DNA of 64,000 bases from assembly GCA_963971405.1 (NCBI GenBank), contig OZ020486.1, positions 15,275,419-15,339,418 of the forward strand, written 5' to 3'. Positions 24,037 through 35,334 of this stretch are shown here, in pieces. Positions within the stretch are counted from its first letter, which is position 1; each line of letters begins with the position of its first letter. The position numbers were made by a program, and so were the translations under genes. The DNA is from Psococerastis gibbosa (Eukaryota; Arthropoda; Insecta; Psocodea; Psocidae). The notes beneath the pieces were generated by a model. It was not told the origin of the DNA. It worked only from the letters and a program-made list of their open reading frames with translations, and ran no database searches.

Positions 24037-24040
24037 TGAA

Positions 24041-24099
24041 ATGCTGCTGGAAGCCCTTCTCTGCATCCTCTTCCTGCTCCTGTCGTCAACGGAACCCAG
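24041..24099 (+). CDS. Wnt10: Wnt10 exon 1 (signal peptide)
   Basis: Nineteen codons plus two bases: Met, then LLEALLCILFLLLSS, then TEP. This is a signal peptide for entry into the secretory pathway, as all Wnts require. The exon ends CCCAG followed by the donor GTAAGAAT at 24100, phase 2. The frame is open further up to an ATG at 23840, but I chose 24041 because the hydrophobic core starts right after it; using 23840 would place 67 polar, Arg-rich residues before the signal. There is a purine at -3. The flanking DNA (23890-24060) is GC-rich, as expected near a transcription start. Joining to exon 2 makes a Ser codon (AG|T). Confidence 0.8.
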
Positions 24100-25499
24100 G
24101 TAAGAATCCATTTTATCCTTAGTCTCCCATTTCCGCGGTACCAAATATTGTTGATTACGTAGAGCCTGAATGGGGGATGATAACGTATATTTCAAGTTTC
24201 AACTAACTGACGTTCATGAGAAGAAGTTTATTCAGTGCGTTTGTTGGAAAATGTATAAGAAAATTGGAATGTACACTTAGGTACAATTTGATGATAAGGC
24301 TGCGCAAGAGACACTGGACCGGGTTAGGGCGTTTTTAAAATATTAGCCGAATGATTTCTCTTATCACGTGAGTATTTTTTCTTAATTATGCTGTTTATCA
24401 TAAGTATAATTGGGAAATTTTACAATGTCGTCGTCATGATTGATGATTTTTGCGGATTGGTATGCTGTCAGTTAATACTGGTTCAACTCCATAGAGTGTG
24501 TTATCATATAGCAACAATTAGAGGCACAGAGTACCTATCGGCTATTGAACTTTGAAGAAAAGCTTTCCAGGAAAGATGAAAACGGACGGACGTTCGGAAA
24601 CAGTTTCAATGCCGTTTCCGCCAATTTTTTCACACCCTCCCTTCTCTAATTTTGGTACATCTCGTCTTTATGCTTGTCACATAATTATGTTTCTTATTAC
24701 TTGATGACATATACTAAATACTGCTCATCAGAAATTCTTTCAAACATAAAATAAAGGAGATTCAAAAGACTCAAGTTTACTAGGTAGTAGGTTCTGGGTA
24801 TGTAACATAGTCGCATAGAAAAAAAAATTTACTTTCGTATATTGACGGATTAGTTATTACGGTATTTTGTAAAATCAAAAGGTGGCAACTCGAAATATTG
24901 TGCTACCTACATTTTCTCTTAAATTTAAGTTAATTTACTTCATGTAATTGCTTGCTATATAATAATAAACTCCTTAGCTTACAATGCAAAGCCGTATGTC
25001 AGTTTCCAGCTAACCGTTCCCTTAATTCAGTTGCCAATCTTCATAAATATCCATGCCGCAGTATCATAATCCATTAAATTATTTTCATTAATAAATGGGA
25101 ATTTTTTTTTTTTTCAAGTTTGTACGATTATTAGCCTGTATCAATTTTTTTTTTTAATTATTTACTGGCAGTTTAATATCTCAAAATTTTAGTTAAACTT
25201 AAAAGTAGAGTGATTCCTTATCTCGTCTACTACCTTATTTCCTAAAAGGTTAACAATAGAGTGAAATCAAGCTTACTGTAGGTGAATATTTGCAAGCAAT
25301 GATATCAAATTCTTTTATTTGGGCCATGAATTGGAAGCTTATATTTCAAGTTCCAAAATAGGTACTCATTCCAATTTACAGTATATGAACGCACATACCG
25401 TATATGGCCTCCTTATTTTTTTACGCTAACCCAGCTGGGTGGTTTTGTACCAGAAAAAAAGTTCTGCGGGCAACAAGCTATTCTTTCCTTAGAACCACG

Positions 25500-25683
25500 C
25501 AAGGGCGGATCCAGCTGAAAATTTAGGGGGGGTCACAAGTTATGAATGTAGATGTGCAGTCTATACCTCACCCTCCCGAGAAATCGTTTTTGTAAAAACT
25601 ATTTTTACTATCTTATGAATTTACTCATTTAGGGGGGGGGGGGGTCATGACTCCCCGTGACCTCCCCCATGGATCCACCATTG
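25500..25683 (-). mobile_element. hAT-like MITE (family 1, copy 2)
   Basis: Reverse orientation relative to 149-324. Ends CAAGGGCGGATCCAGC and CATGGATCCACCATTG. Flanks gaaccacg (25492-25499) and gaaccccg (25684-25691) match at 7 of 8 bases, an 8-bp target duplication. G-runs lie near both ends. Confidence 0.85.
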
Positions 25684-26710
25684 GAACCCCGCCATAAATA
25701 CTCTTGTCATATTTAAATTTTTCGGATTTAATTAATAATAAGTTATATAATTAATTGGAAGCAAAACGAACAAAAACACGCTACGAATACATAAAGTAGT
25801 ATACATTTTATTCCTAAATTTTTGAGACCAAAAGGTTAGTGACCAATTGAATTGACTCCTATGTTCGTGGTTTGGGTATTGAAACGTCACACATTCAATT
25901 TTCAAATCATTTCAGAGTCTACCTACCAGTATGAAATTACTCTTAATAAATGGCTGTATAGACTTCTGAATGTGCCGGTAACCATTTTGGAAATGTGGAA
26001 TCGCTTTCGATCTAATCGCCATTTTTATTTAAGCTGATGCCTACGAAGAAATGTAGAGGTAGCACCAGGTGGTATAGCTGGAGCACGTGTAGTGTATAGT
26101 TGATGCAGGCCACGTGGGGTCTTGAATCTCAATTAACATCACGCTGGCTGAGAGATGGTTTTTTAACCCCTTGCGTGTGGGTGGCATTCTTGATTTTCTC
26201 GTCCTATGGGCTTCTCCGCCGTTTACATCAAGCAGCAGGGAAAGCCTAAAAAATTGACACAACGAGGCATCCATTGAGTTTAATCAAAATCGAATCTCTA
26301 ATAAGAATAAATTACTTACTGTTGATCACCCCAAAATAAGTCGGTTTATATTTTTTATTGAATTAATTGCTGATCCAAGGGTGGCCAAAGTCAACTATAA
26401 GCTTCCTCTTAAATTCTACAGACAAGAATTCGGAAATTCTTATAGCTTATAGTTTAAAAAAATGATATTATGCGTTGCAATGACCCGGACCCATGAATGC
26501 TGAGCTTGAGTAAGAGTTGCAATAAAAAAAATATTTTATGCTGAATGTGTGAGAAAATGAATGTGGGTCGTAGCGAATTTGAATTAGTGTGACTGTTATC
26601 GTGACAGAAGGTAAGACTGCTATTCGGTATGAATGTAGTTTATTATAGGTATAGGAAGCTAACATTAACCACTCTATCAGTTATTATGACAATTCTACAA
26701 CATGAAAATG

Positions 26711-26918
26711 GGTATAGTCCACGCAAAATGAGAAAAGTATGGACTTGGAATGTTTTAATCCTGTGCAACACTGTAAAAATATTCCTTGCACCATTTTGTG
26801 TTACCTTGTTGCATTGGATGCAAGGTATAACAAAAATTGTGCAAAGAATATTTTTAAAGTGTTTCACAGGATCAAAACATTCCATGTCCATACTTTCTCA
26901 TTTTGCGTGGACTATACC
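26711..26918. repeat. Near-perfect 208-bp hairpin (foldback) in intron 1
   Basis: Left arm from ggtatagtccacgcaaaatg pairs with the right arm ending cattttgcgtggactatacc. The arms are about 98 bp with few mismatches, and the loop is ttgcattggatg (about 26809-26820). Flanking TA dinucleotides (gggTATAG / CTATAcc) could be a mariner-type target duplication. Transcribed with the intron on the + strand it would fold into a long double-stranded stem. It is non-coding. Confidence 0.9.
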
Positions 26919-28499
26919 AATATTATCTGTATATTTACAATTGAGTTTAAAATTTAGCCTCAATTATTTCGAAAGTTAAGTTTTGTCATTCGTGCTCTTC
27001 GGTCTCTTGGGCCGTTCAAGTTATATTTCCTACGTTGAAATACGTTAACAGTTAGAAAAGGTGAAAAACGGGTATTTCACACCCAATTTTTCAAATTTGT
27101 CCCCCGGGAGAGAAACCTGATACTCCCTTCCCATCCCAATTTTTCCACCACTGTGACAGTATTGTCGCTAAAAACATGAAAAACATACTCGTATGGTCAG
27201 TAAGGAACCTAGCTCTCGATTTCTATATTTCCCCCTTTACCACAGTTATGAGAGTGCATGTTCTATGAAAAGGAAATTTTTATTTTGTTTATCTGTACAA
27301 ACTTATCCATTGAGCCAGTGAGCCCACACCACAAGATTGTATATTGCATATAGCAATTTAAACTGCAGGTAGCATCTCAGAAAAAAAATTATCTTGATTC
27401 CAATACCCATTCTCAAGGGAAGGAGAAGTTAGGGGAGGGTGTTTAAGGGTAGCTCCGCCCTGAAAATTTAGGTACCATGTAAGATTGCGCTTGGATACGT
27501 CTTTTTATCCCTCAAAATTAGGCACTAATGATCCATTGTGGAGCTAAGGGATGATATTTTAAACCTAAGAATGAAACAAATTCTTTCAGTCCACAGAATT
27601 TTTTGTTCCCACCTTCTTTGTGCATCAAACCTATTAAGGGCAATTACCTGTACCTTCTCGGTCCCAATTTCCAATATTTAGGGTATGTGTGCTCAAATAG
27701 TTTCTATTTGGTTAGATTCTATCTGCTTACCTATGATGAGCAACGCGCGCGGAGGCGAGCGAGACAAGTTCCTTTACATTCCCTAGCATCACCCCAAACC
27801 AAATAAATCAACAATAGTGTTTCAGGCAACCTTCATTCTGTTGAGGGGAGGTCTGTACAGTTAAATTTGAAATTTAAAGAAATTTTCACTCTAAATTGGG
27901 ACTACTTTTTTCGGTACTGAATAGCAAAAATGTCGATAAATAGTTTAATCCTGTTTTGCCTTATTCCCATTGATATTTCCCTATATTCATATCAGAAAGC
28001 ACTTTTGATCAATTGTTATGCACAACTACCGGGCTTGCACCATTGAACATACCCAAGTGTTTTTTTTAATAATCAGCATAGGGAATAAGCATGGTCAACA
28101 AGGCAAAACAGGATTATACTAGGCTATTTGGACTGAGAAAAAAAAACAATTTTAAGTAAAACTCTCTTTAAATTTCAGGAACTATATCTCAAGTAGTTTT
28201 TATTTAATACCATTTTCTCCTTTTTTCCTATGATTAAAAGTGTTAAGATATTGAAGTGAAACGTACATTGATAAGTGGTCACCCCTGGGACACCCCAAGA
28301 ATCAGTTACTTTTTATTTTATATTTAATCACCAACAATTTTCATTAAAGATTTAGTCTATTCAAGTTTCAGAGGAATATGTCATACAAAATATCATAGGG
28401 TATTTTTAATTTTCTGTTCAATAAATTTGACATTGCTTGAACTTTTAGTCCCCAGTAATTTTCAAAAAATGCCTTCATCAACATGGATAAGTTAAGAGT

Positions 28500-28700
28500 A
28501 AAATAAATAAATAATGACTTTTAGTCCTATTACTAAGCCAACCTAGCGGAATTAGGGCTATAAAGCCCTCTCTTACACACAACTAGGAAGGCCCGGGACC
28601 GCCTGCTCTACATGCCCTCCGAAGCATGGCCGGGAAATGTAGGAAGTGTAGGACTCGAACCAACAACCTTTCGGGTGAAAGTCAGAGTCCATACCTTGAC
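28500..28700 (-). mobile_element. tRNA-derived SINE (SINE-A), copy 1
   Basis: On the minus strand: a tRNA-like head with pseudo-anticodon arm gactttcacccgaaaggt and B box ggttcgagtcc, then a tail region (cattt.ccggccatgcttcgg, agggctttatagccctaa), then a T-rich run that is an (AAATAAAT) tract on the + strand. The anticodon-loop region (ctttcac) resembles tRNA-Glu. Other copies: 39697-39912, 50398-50612, 59184-59335. It is non-coding and would be pol III-transcribed when active. Confidence 0.8.
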
Positions 28701-28802
28701 AGGTACATCGCTAATTGATTGCATAGTAATACACAGTAGTATTATATGGTATATATAACACTGACATTAAATTAACTTTGGTTGAAGAGGTAACCTCCTC
28801 GT

Positions 28803-28977
28803 TATAACCGAAATTAGAGGATATCGAAAAAGCTGGGGTTGGCGGGATTCAAACCCACGATCTACGCCTAACCGGGGCGTCGTCTTAACCGCTGGAACAC
28901 ACGCCCCGGCTAGGCGTAGATCGTGGGTTCGAATCCCGCCAAGCCCAGTTTTTTCCATATCCTCTAATTTCGGTTGA
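28803..28977. mobile_element. Head-to-head palindrome of a second tRNA-derived SINE
   Basis: The segment 28803-28881 and the reverse complement of 28901-28977 match over about 75 bp. The minus-strand half holds a good tRNA-like fold: D-arm-like ttccagcggttaagacg, anticodon stem acgcc/ggcgt around a 7-base loop, and T arm gtggg-tttgaat-cccgc. The plus-strand half repeats the anticodon and T arms (gtgggttcgaatcccgcc) but lacks its own D arm, then a T-run. Each arm ends in a 'tatcctctaatttcggtt' tail. Not a functional tRNA gene. Confidence 0.75.
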
Positions 28978-29332
28978 TTGCATAGTAAACTAAACAAAAT
29001 AATATTGCCAGACTTTGTTTGGGCTTTGGGGTGACCAGATCCTCTCAAATGCTGATATGATGGGCATTAGAACCAATAAAAAACAGTAAAACAAAAAAAA
29101 ATAATGCACGATAATATTAAACGCATAGACTTTTAATTTCACCAAATAAATAATTAAATAAATAAATGTATAGGATAGCGAACGACTAAGAGCTATATAG
29201 ATTACACACACATCGAATGTAAATTTTCATGCAGCTGATCCATTCTCGTTGTAATTAAGGAGATGCTACAATATGAACGGCCATACCCAAGTTGAATTTA
29301 CCAGAACAAAGCCTGTTCAAAACTGCATCATA

Positions 29333-29645
29333 CTTGGTAGTGTGCGCAGCATTGACAGGAGAACATGGTAGGACATGATAACGTGCTGAGACTACCAGGT
29401 AGTCTATAAGTGCGTGTCGAGTCCTGGTCACCTCCGAATTTATCGTGTGACTTTACCATGTTCCCTACTTTAAGCTGTTCGGAATGCACTATAATCAGGA
29501 GGTCCACCCTGTCAGTCAACTCCCCTCCTCCTTGAGATGAAGGAATCTGCCTCAGGGTGCCAGTTAAAAAACAGACTCACTCCCCTCGCCAGGCTGACAA
29601 GGTTGCTTAAAGCTGCAAAGCTGAAAGCCGGCGTTACAATACAAG
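29333..29645 (+). mobile_element. SINE-B, uninterrupted plus-strand copy
   Basis: Reads tggtagtgtgcgcagcattg ... ggtaggacatgataacgtgc ... tgcgtgtcgagtcctggtc ... ttcggaatgcactataatc ... gtcagtcaactcccct ... ccaggctgacaaggttgc. It serves as the reference for the interrupted copies. The segment gtgtcgagtcctgg resembles a pol III B box. The tail is weak (acaatacaa). Confidence 0.8.
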
Positions 29646-29907
29646 CGAGCAATATGTAAACCATACACAAATTCCATCTCAATCCAACCATTTTTATTGC
29701 TTTTTGATAATTTATCCAAAGATTTCAGCAGATTCATCTTTAATAATTACCATTTTATTGATCTTGGCCCAATAAAAAACCATATGGCTCCGTTGAGCTT
29801 GAAAGTTAGTTAAAAGTTAATTTTTTTACCTATAAAAAAACCACATACGTTAGCAGAGTAGTTGATTGAGTGATCCATTGCTTTCATTTACATTGATTCC
29901 GACTTTG

Positions 29908-30136
29908 CTTTCCTATTTATGCGTCAGTATATATTAGGAAAGCTTTGTGGTGGTCCAAATCGACTTCGATGGCCAGGTGGTAACGTGCTTGTACTTGTGC
30001 GAGTCTTTACACGCCATGCAATCGGAGACGTGTCGTACTCATCACGGGTAATAACCTACAGAGGCGACTGAAAAGGTCAATCGGATACATTTATTAAATT
30101 TTTTGTATGCGATTAATTTACAAAAAAAAAAAAAAA
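29908..30136 (+). repeat. Interspersed repeat D, copy 2, with poly(A) end
   Basis: Begins gctttcctatttatgcgtcag and ttaggaaagctttgtggtgg (shared with repeat E), then cgacttcgatggccaggtgg, gacgtgtcgtactcatcacg and gtcaatcggatacattta, ending in an A-run at 30121-30136. It matches 11190-11375 reversed. An A-box-like tggccaggtgg and the A-tail suggest a SINE. Confidence 0.55.
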
Positions 30137-30202
30137 TGTTCACATTGGAGGCATTGAGATGTTTTTACGGAATCACACGTGTTTTGTTATCGTAGTTATT
30201 AT

Positions 30203-30484
30203 TAATACTCCCCCCCCCCCATTAGGTTCTGATTTTACACTAGATAAAACTGTATTTTTAACTATACAACTACAAAATTCATTACCTCCACTACCAATAA
30301 AGAGATAAAGTCATAAAAAATACTGTTTTAAGTTTTGAAGTTTTAAAAATTTGGCGCCAATTGAACAAACGTAACTTAACCTAATTCATTAATTACCTAT
30401 ATTGCCAATTTTTTACAATTCATCTTTTCTATTCGTATTTAATCATAGCCCCTCCTTGGTCCATTATAGATCCGCACCTGTGAG
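30203..30484 (-). mobile_element. hAT-like MITE of the CAGGCGCGGATC type, truncated copy
   Basis: Matches 53826-54050 in reverse: C-run then attaggttc at the left, tttaatcatagcccctccttgg and agatccgcacctg at the right. The terminal 20 bases at the left are missing, so no target duplication can be scored. Confidence 0.6.
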
Positions 30485-32772
30485 GTTTCCTCATCCCCGG
30501 TTAAATTACTTCAGATAGAAAAAACTTTCTGGCTACGGCCTTGTCAGGCAGCTTCCTCTTAGATATCCGAGCACCCCAAAAAATGGTGGATTCATTATAA
30601 TGTAGCACAGCGACAACATTACAGCTTCTAAATGCGACTAATTTTGGAAGTTTTTATCGTCTTGATAACGAAACACGGGTGACCAGAAAACTGGAGATGG
30701 CCAACAACGTTCGAAACCTGATCAGTAAAAATTTAAATCCTATTAAGCAAGTAATTGAAAGTTCATCAAGGCACGTTTGAATTTCCTTTGCCAGTTTAAA
30801 AGCCATAAAAGGGCAATCATTTGGTTGTTTTATATTAGGGGAACTACCTTGATTGATACCTTCCATCGTTTATCATTCCCGGTGATTTCTTTCGCACATT
30901 TAGATTTTGTGGAGATTGTATTAGGTACAGAATTAACAACTTTGAGATGCTGAATTTAACAACTTAAGTAGCCTAAATACCAGCAATTGGAACGCCCATG
31001 TCAAGTAATGCAGTGGGAATCTATGCGACATATTGGTTTTTAAATTATGCCGTACTTATTGGATAACGTCAGAAACTGCTTAAACTGCACACAATTGCAA
31101 CGTTGGTTGATATGTATTTAATTATTTTATGTTAGTGTTTAGCACAAAAAGCTAAAATGCCTTCTCCTTGCTTGCAAAATCAAAATACCCCCCCCCCCCC
31201 CGTAAGGCAAATGATTGATTGCAAAACTCTGCAATGCAAGAAGTGTGTTTTTTGTGTAGATGTAAAATGTAATGTAAATGTAAAATTGTAAACACATTAA
31301 TTGTACAAGTATAATTTAAGAAAAAAATTATTTCTTTACTTTCTATTTAAATGACACTGTATGGGTGTTTGGGCTCGGTTAGTTATTCTATAGTATTATA
31401 ATCGGAAGAGGTCCACAATGAAATAGACTGAAAATGCAATAAAGCGCAACGACTGTCAAATTGACAATTCTTATATACAGGTATACGTATATACATAGGA
31501 TACGTATGCCTGTGATATAGACATTATGCATTTGTATTGTCAGAAATTAGTTCTTGCAGAATATACGGTCATTTTTCTGCCCATCAATTCACTAGATTAT
31601 ATTTATTACCTTTTATTAGTATACCTACTGTACAAGAGGAGAGAATATAGTTTAAATTTCCAACTATTGTGCACAAAAGTGTGCCATGCACTTTTGTAGT
31701 TAAGAGCACTTGAATGTATTGTCCTATCGCAGCTGCATGAGCGACTGGCGTGGCTTTTGTCATAGAAGTTTTGCCATCCCTTGATTCTACAACTGAAAAT
31801 GGAGCATGCGCATGTTCAAATTCGTATTTTGGCCCAATCTGGGCAAATGCTTTCGGCAATGGTCATCATAGAAATAAAGCTCACATTCAGCTTCATTCTT
31901 CATTATGCTATTTCAATTGAAGCGCCTGTAGAAGCCAAGGGATGCAAGTGACATTTTTTTTGCGTTTTGGAGTTAAGTACGCCACGCTGTTACTCTAGCT
32001 GCTCTTTACCCCATGAACCAACAGGAAGATCGGGTTAAAAATAATAAAGTCAAATCAGATGATATCCGTAACGAATCGTTCAGAAAAATGATTTGTTAAT
32101 TTAATTTCGGGCTCGTTCACCAACTTATTCCTTTTGGCAGGCAGTATAAACCAATACCTACTGCATCGTTCAGGATAGAGGGTGTAACTGTAGATAAATC
32201 AATTTAGGAGCTAAGAAGTATTAGCTATTTTGGGACCAATGGTAGTGAACAGAATAAGTATAACAAAGTATCATACATTAAATACTTAATTACTGCACGT
32301 ATATAATCAATTAAATCAATCTCAAAGTTTTGAATTCTGATTTAAATATTTCCGTTTTGATGATTTATTATCCTCTCGCTTGGGCCAATCATCCCTACTA
32401 TGGACAAATCACTGACTTATTAGTTATGTATATTAAGAAAACAACCCTCTTAAATAGATTCATTAGTCACCCCTTTGCCCATAAAAAAACCGCTTTATCT
32501 GCCACAATCAGCCACCTGTGCACCCCCATAACCCTTCCGAAAAACAATAAAATCTAGTTTTATTGGGTGAAATAAATCTTTGAAAATGAGACAGAAGGGA
32601 GCACATGGACAGGCAGGAAGCATGTGAAAGAGCACGGAGATGACCAGATTCCAGTAAGAATTCCGTCGGTCCGGATCATGTATAACTATGTCGGCGTAAA
32701 ATGCAGTCATTTCTCGGCGGTGTGTCGGCGAGTCGCGTGGGAACGGGCGGTGGAGATGGGAGCTTTGATACC

Positions 32773-33290
32773 GGCCACTATCATCTGTAAGAGCCACTGA
32801 ATCTTTAACACTGTACCTCCATAACACACAAGACGAAGTGCTCAGGCTCCGTGTTTTTCGTGAGGAATGAGGTCTGCTTTTTCAATCTTTATGGCATTTT
32901 TACGTTTTTACATCGGACTTTGGCCATGATTTGGGTGGTTTCGTTCTCTTCCTATTGAAATCTCAATGTCTGGAAAAACTCTTGGATAGCGGCTGCTATC
33001 ATCTGTAAGAGCCACTGAGTTTTTAACACTGTACCTCCTTAACACACAAGACGAAGTGCTCAGGTTCCGCGTTTTTCGTAACGAATGAGGTCTGCTTTTT
33101 TAAATCTTTATGGCATTTTTACGTCGGACTTTGGCCATGATTTGGGTGGTTTCGTTCTCTTCCTATTGAAATCTCAGTTTCTGGAAAACTCTTGGATAGC
33201 GGCCATTATCGTCTGTAAGAGCCGCTGAATCTTTAACACAGTAACACACAAGACGAAGTGCTCTGAGGCTCTGTGTTTTTGTGACTTCAT
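32773..33290 (+). repeat. Tandem repeat, ~215-bp unit, ~2.4 copies
   Basis: Units start at 32773, 32991 and 33201 with ggcc/ggct..atc.tctgtaagagcc.ctga. They share acacaagacgaagtgctc, tttatggcatttttacg and tgatttgggtggtttcgttc. Periods are 218 and 210 bp. The third unit stops after about 90 bp. No coding capacity was recognised. Confidence 0.9.
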
Positions 33291-34404
33291 GAACGTGATT
33301 AGGGTGATGGTTCTGGTAGAACTGTTAGAGAAATAGATAATCCCCTCTTGTCTAATGCCCTATTTGAGAAGTTGTGGTCAGCAACATTCCATACAGCCGG
33401 GTTTTTCCCTACCAGTGAAGGTAAGGTACCCATTGGTGGGTCCAGGCCGGGCGGAAAATCATAATTTTTCAGTATTTGTCTAAGTGAACGATCTGAACAC
33501 TTTCCAGCCTCCCCCTGTCGTGTACATGATAGAGACAGCCAAAAAACAAACCACTGCCAGAACGTGAAAACACTGGCAGATAGGTGTTGCAAGTTTGTAA
33601 GACAGTTGTTGACTGCGGTGTTAATGATACCCGGACTAAAAATAAGACTTGCCGAGCTTAGGAAAGATGTAACCAGACGGGCACAGTGTAAAACCTCAAG
33701 TTACAAAAAAGAGGCAAATCTGACTACAACAAGCTAAGGGCGGTAAGGGCTTCCAAAATCCAACCGGCAACTGTGTTCGACCTAGAAAAAAAAACAATGC
33801 ACACTACCAATTAGGGAGCCGAATGGAAGCTAAAAGCTCCATTCAGGCTCATAAAATTCAAATGAAAGTGAAGCCAGAAACCCAATATGTGGTGGCGCTA
33901 TTGTACAGGTCACATTAGGTTTGCTAATATATTCAGTGAGGAAAATTAGAATTAAAAGGCCCCAAAACACCTGAAATCTCGTAAAACGGCCTGCTCATTT
34001 GGTATGCAGACAGGACCGTTAAAAAGCACGTTTATCACAGAATTAACATTCCTCATATTTGTTTCGGGTTAATTATTAGGGCTCGAATTAATCAATTACC
34101 CACCAACAACATTTTGTGATTTAATTGCAGGGCGCGACAAGTTTCATTGATACCTCTTGCGACTCCCTTATTGATTTTTCAACTCTGATGACGTTTTTAT
34201 TGATTTTTTTCTTGATTTAATTAATCAACAGGTAATACTCTTTGAAAGGGTGCATTTGTTGTAGTTTTGTCCTTCTCTCCTATCCTTTACTCACTTTCTT
34301 CTTCGCATGCTTCATTGAATTGACAAAGTAGGATAGGTAAAACGTATTCTGTAAATATGTAACAATTAAATCATATACCACAGTAGACCTATAATAGTTT
34401 AGAG

Positions 34405-34706
34405 CAGGGTTCCCAAACTGTGGTCCACAGGCATATATCAGGAGGTCTACGGGCCAAATTAAAGAAAATAAAACAGCTGAGTTATTGGAAATTCGAAATA
34501 AAATCCAGTAAGTCTGGGCACTGAACTACAAAATCCGCCCGATACCAGTTCTAAACACTTAATCAAATATTACCACGTAATTTTAGGCACAAGCCACTTA
34601 ATCTTGTTTCTAGAATTTAACGATTTTCCTAACACGGAGATGGTGGTCCACGGAAAATCATAAAATAATCTAGTGGTCCACGGACCAAAAAGTTTGGGAA
34701 ACCCTG
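34405..34706. mobile_element. hAT-like MITE (CAGGGGTTCCCAAACT type), copy 2
   Basis: A 302-bp element with ends CAGGGTTCCCAAACTGTGG and AAGTTTGGGAAACCCTG. An exact 8-bp target duplication, gtttagag, lies at 34397-34404 and 34707-34714. The interior matches 15678-15993, including 'tggtccacggaaaatcataa' near the right end. Confidence 0.95.
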
Positions 34707-35334
34707 GTTTAGAGCAACCACGATACAACTGAAAAGTCCCACTCTGTCCAGTTTTGTCTTGATACCCTTCGCTTACGTATAATATTATGGTACCCTTTTG
34801 GACAGGACATTGCCGTTTTCTGCCAGTATGCCCTGTTGTCCCCAAAGGAAGGCTCGAGACGCTGAAATGTTCCGTATTCCCGAAAAATCCTTTAATTGAC
34901 GAACAAAGGAGCGGAAACACCTAAAATCAATGATCCATAAAAATAAACCGTCCAGTTCAATATGCTCAATAAATTTAAAATCGAGTTAAAAATGCGTAAA
35001 AACCTATTCTTATGCGCCTGTAATAATTTATCTTTTTCTCTGTAAATGTTTTCAACTCCTACTAGTAGTGACCCTAAAACCATGTACCCGGTTTGGAGGC
35101 AAATTATAAATGGTCAAATATTTATCGTGATAGCCTATATTGTAATATGTTAGTAGGCCCAATTTGAGGATGTCTTCATTCCCGCGTCAGCATTGTACGA
35201 CGCCGGTAGACTAAGTACTCGACTAATTAACTGCCGTACCTACAATATGATCAGTACAATCTTAATTATATTGTTCTAAATTGGTACCCAGGCTTCTGAT
35301 ATTTGTGCCATGAAATTGGTACCAAGACGTCCCT

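Larger units (their letters stand above)
1913..24040. other. 22-kb region between two divergent Wnt genes
   Basis: No protein-coding gene was recognised here. Open frames are short, lack codon bias and overlap repeats. The recognisable content is MITEs, SINEs, LINE fragments and two GC-rich patches, listed separately. The larger stretches where nothing could be named are 2690-4340, 5660-6980, 7380-9820, 13590-15020, 17110-18280, 18930-19560 and 20460-23170. These are AT-rich with scattered C/G homopolymers, for example at 8040-8280, 9399-9417 and 21293-21303. If the Wnt assignments hold, regulatory elements for both genes may lie here, but none can be identified by eye. Confidence 0.6.

Noticed and set aside
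23467-24195. Minus-strand frames of 109 and 132 residues next to Wnt10 exon 1
   Set aside because: They are antisense shadows of the GC-rich 5' region and of AT-rich DNA, without domains.
28843-28950. Functional tRNA genes on both strands
   Set aside because: T and anticodon arms fold well, but acceptor stems do not pair, base 33 is C instead of T, and the segment is part of a repeated palindromic SINE.
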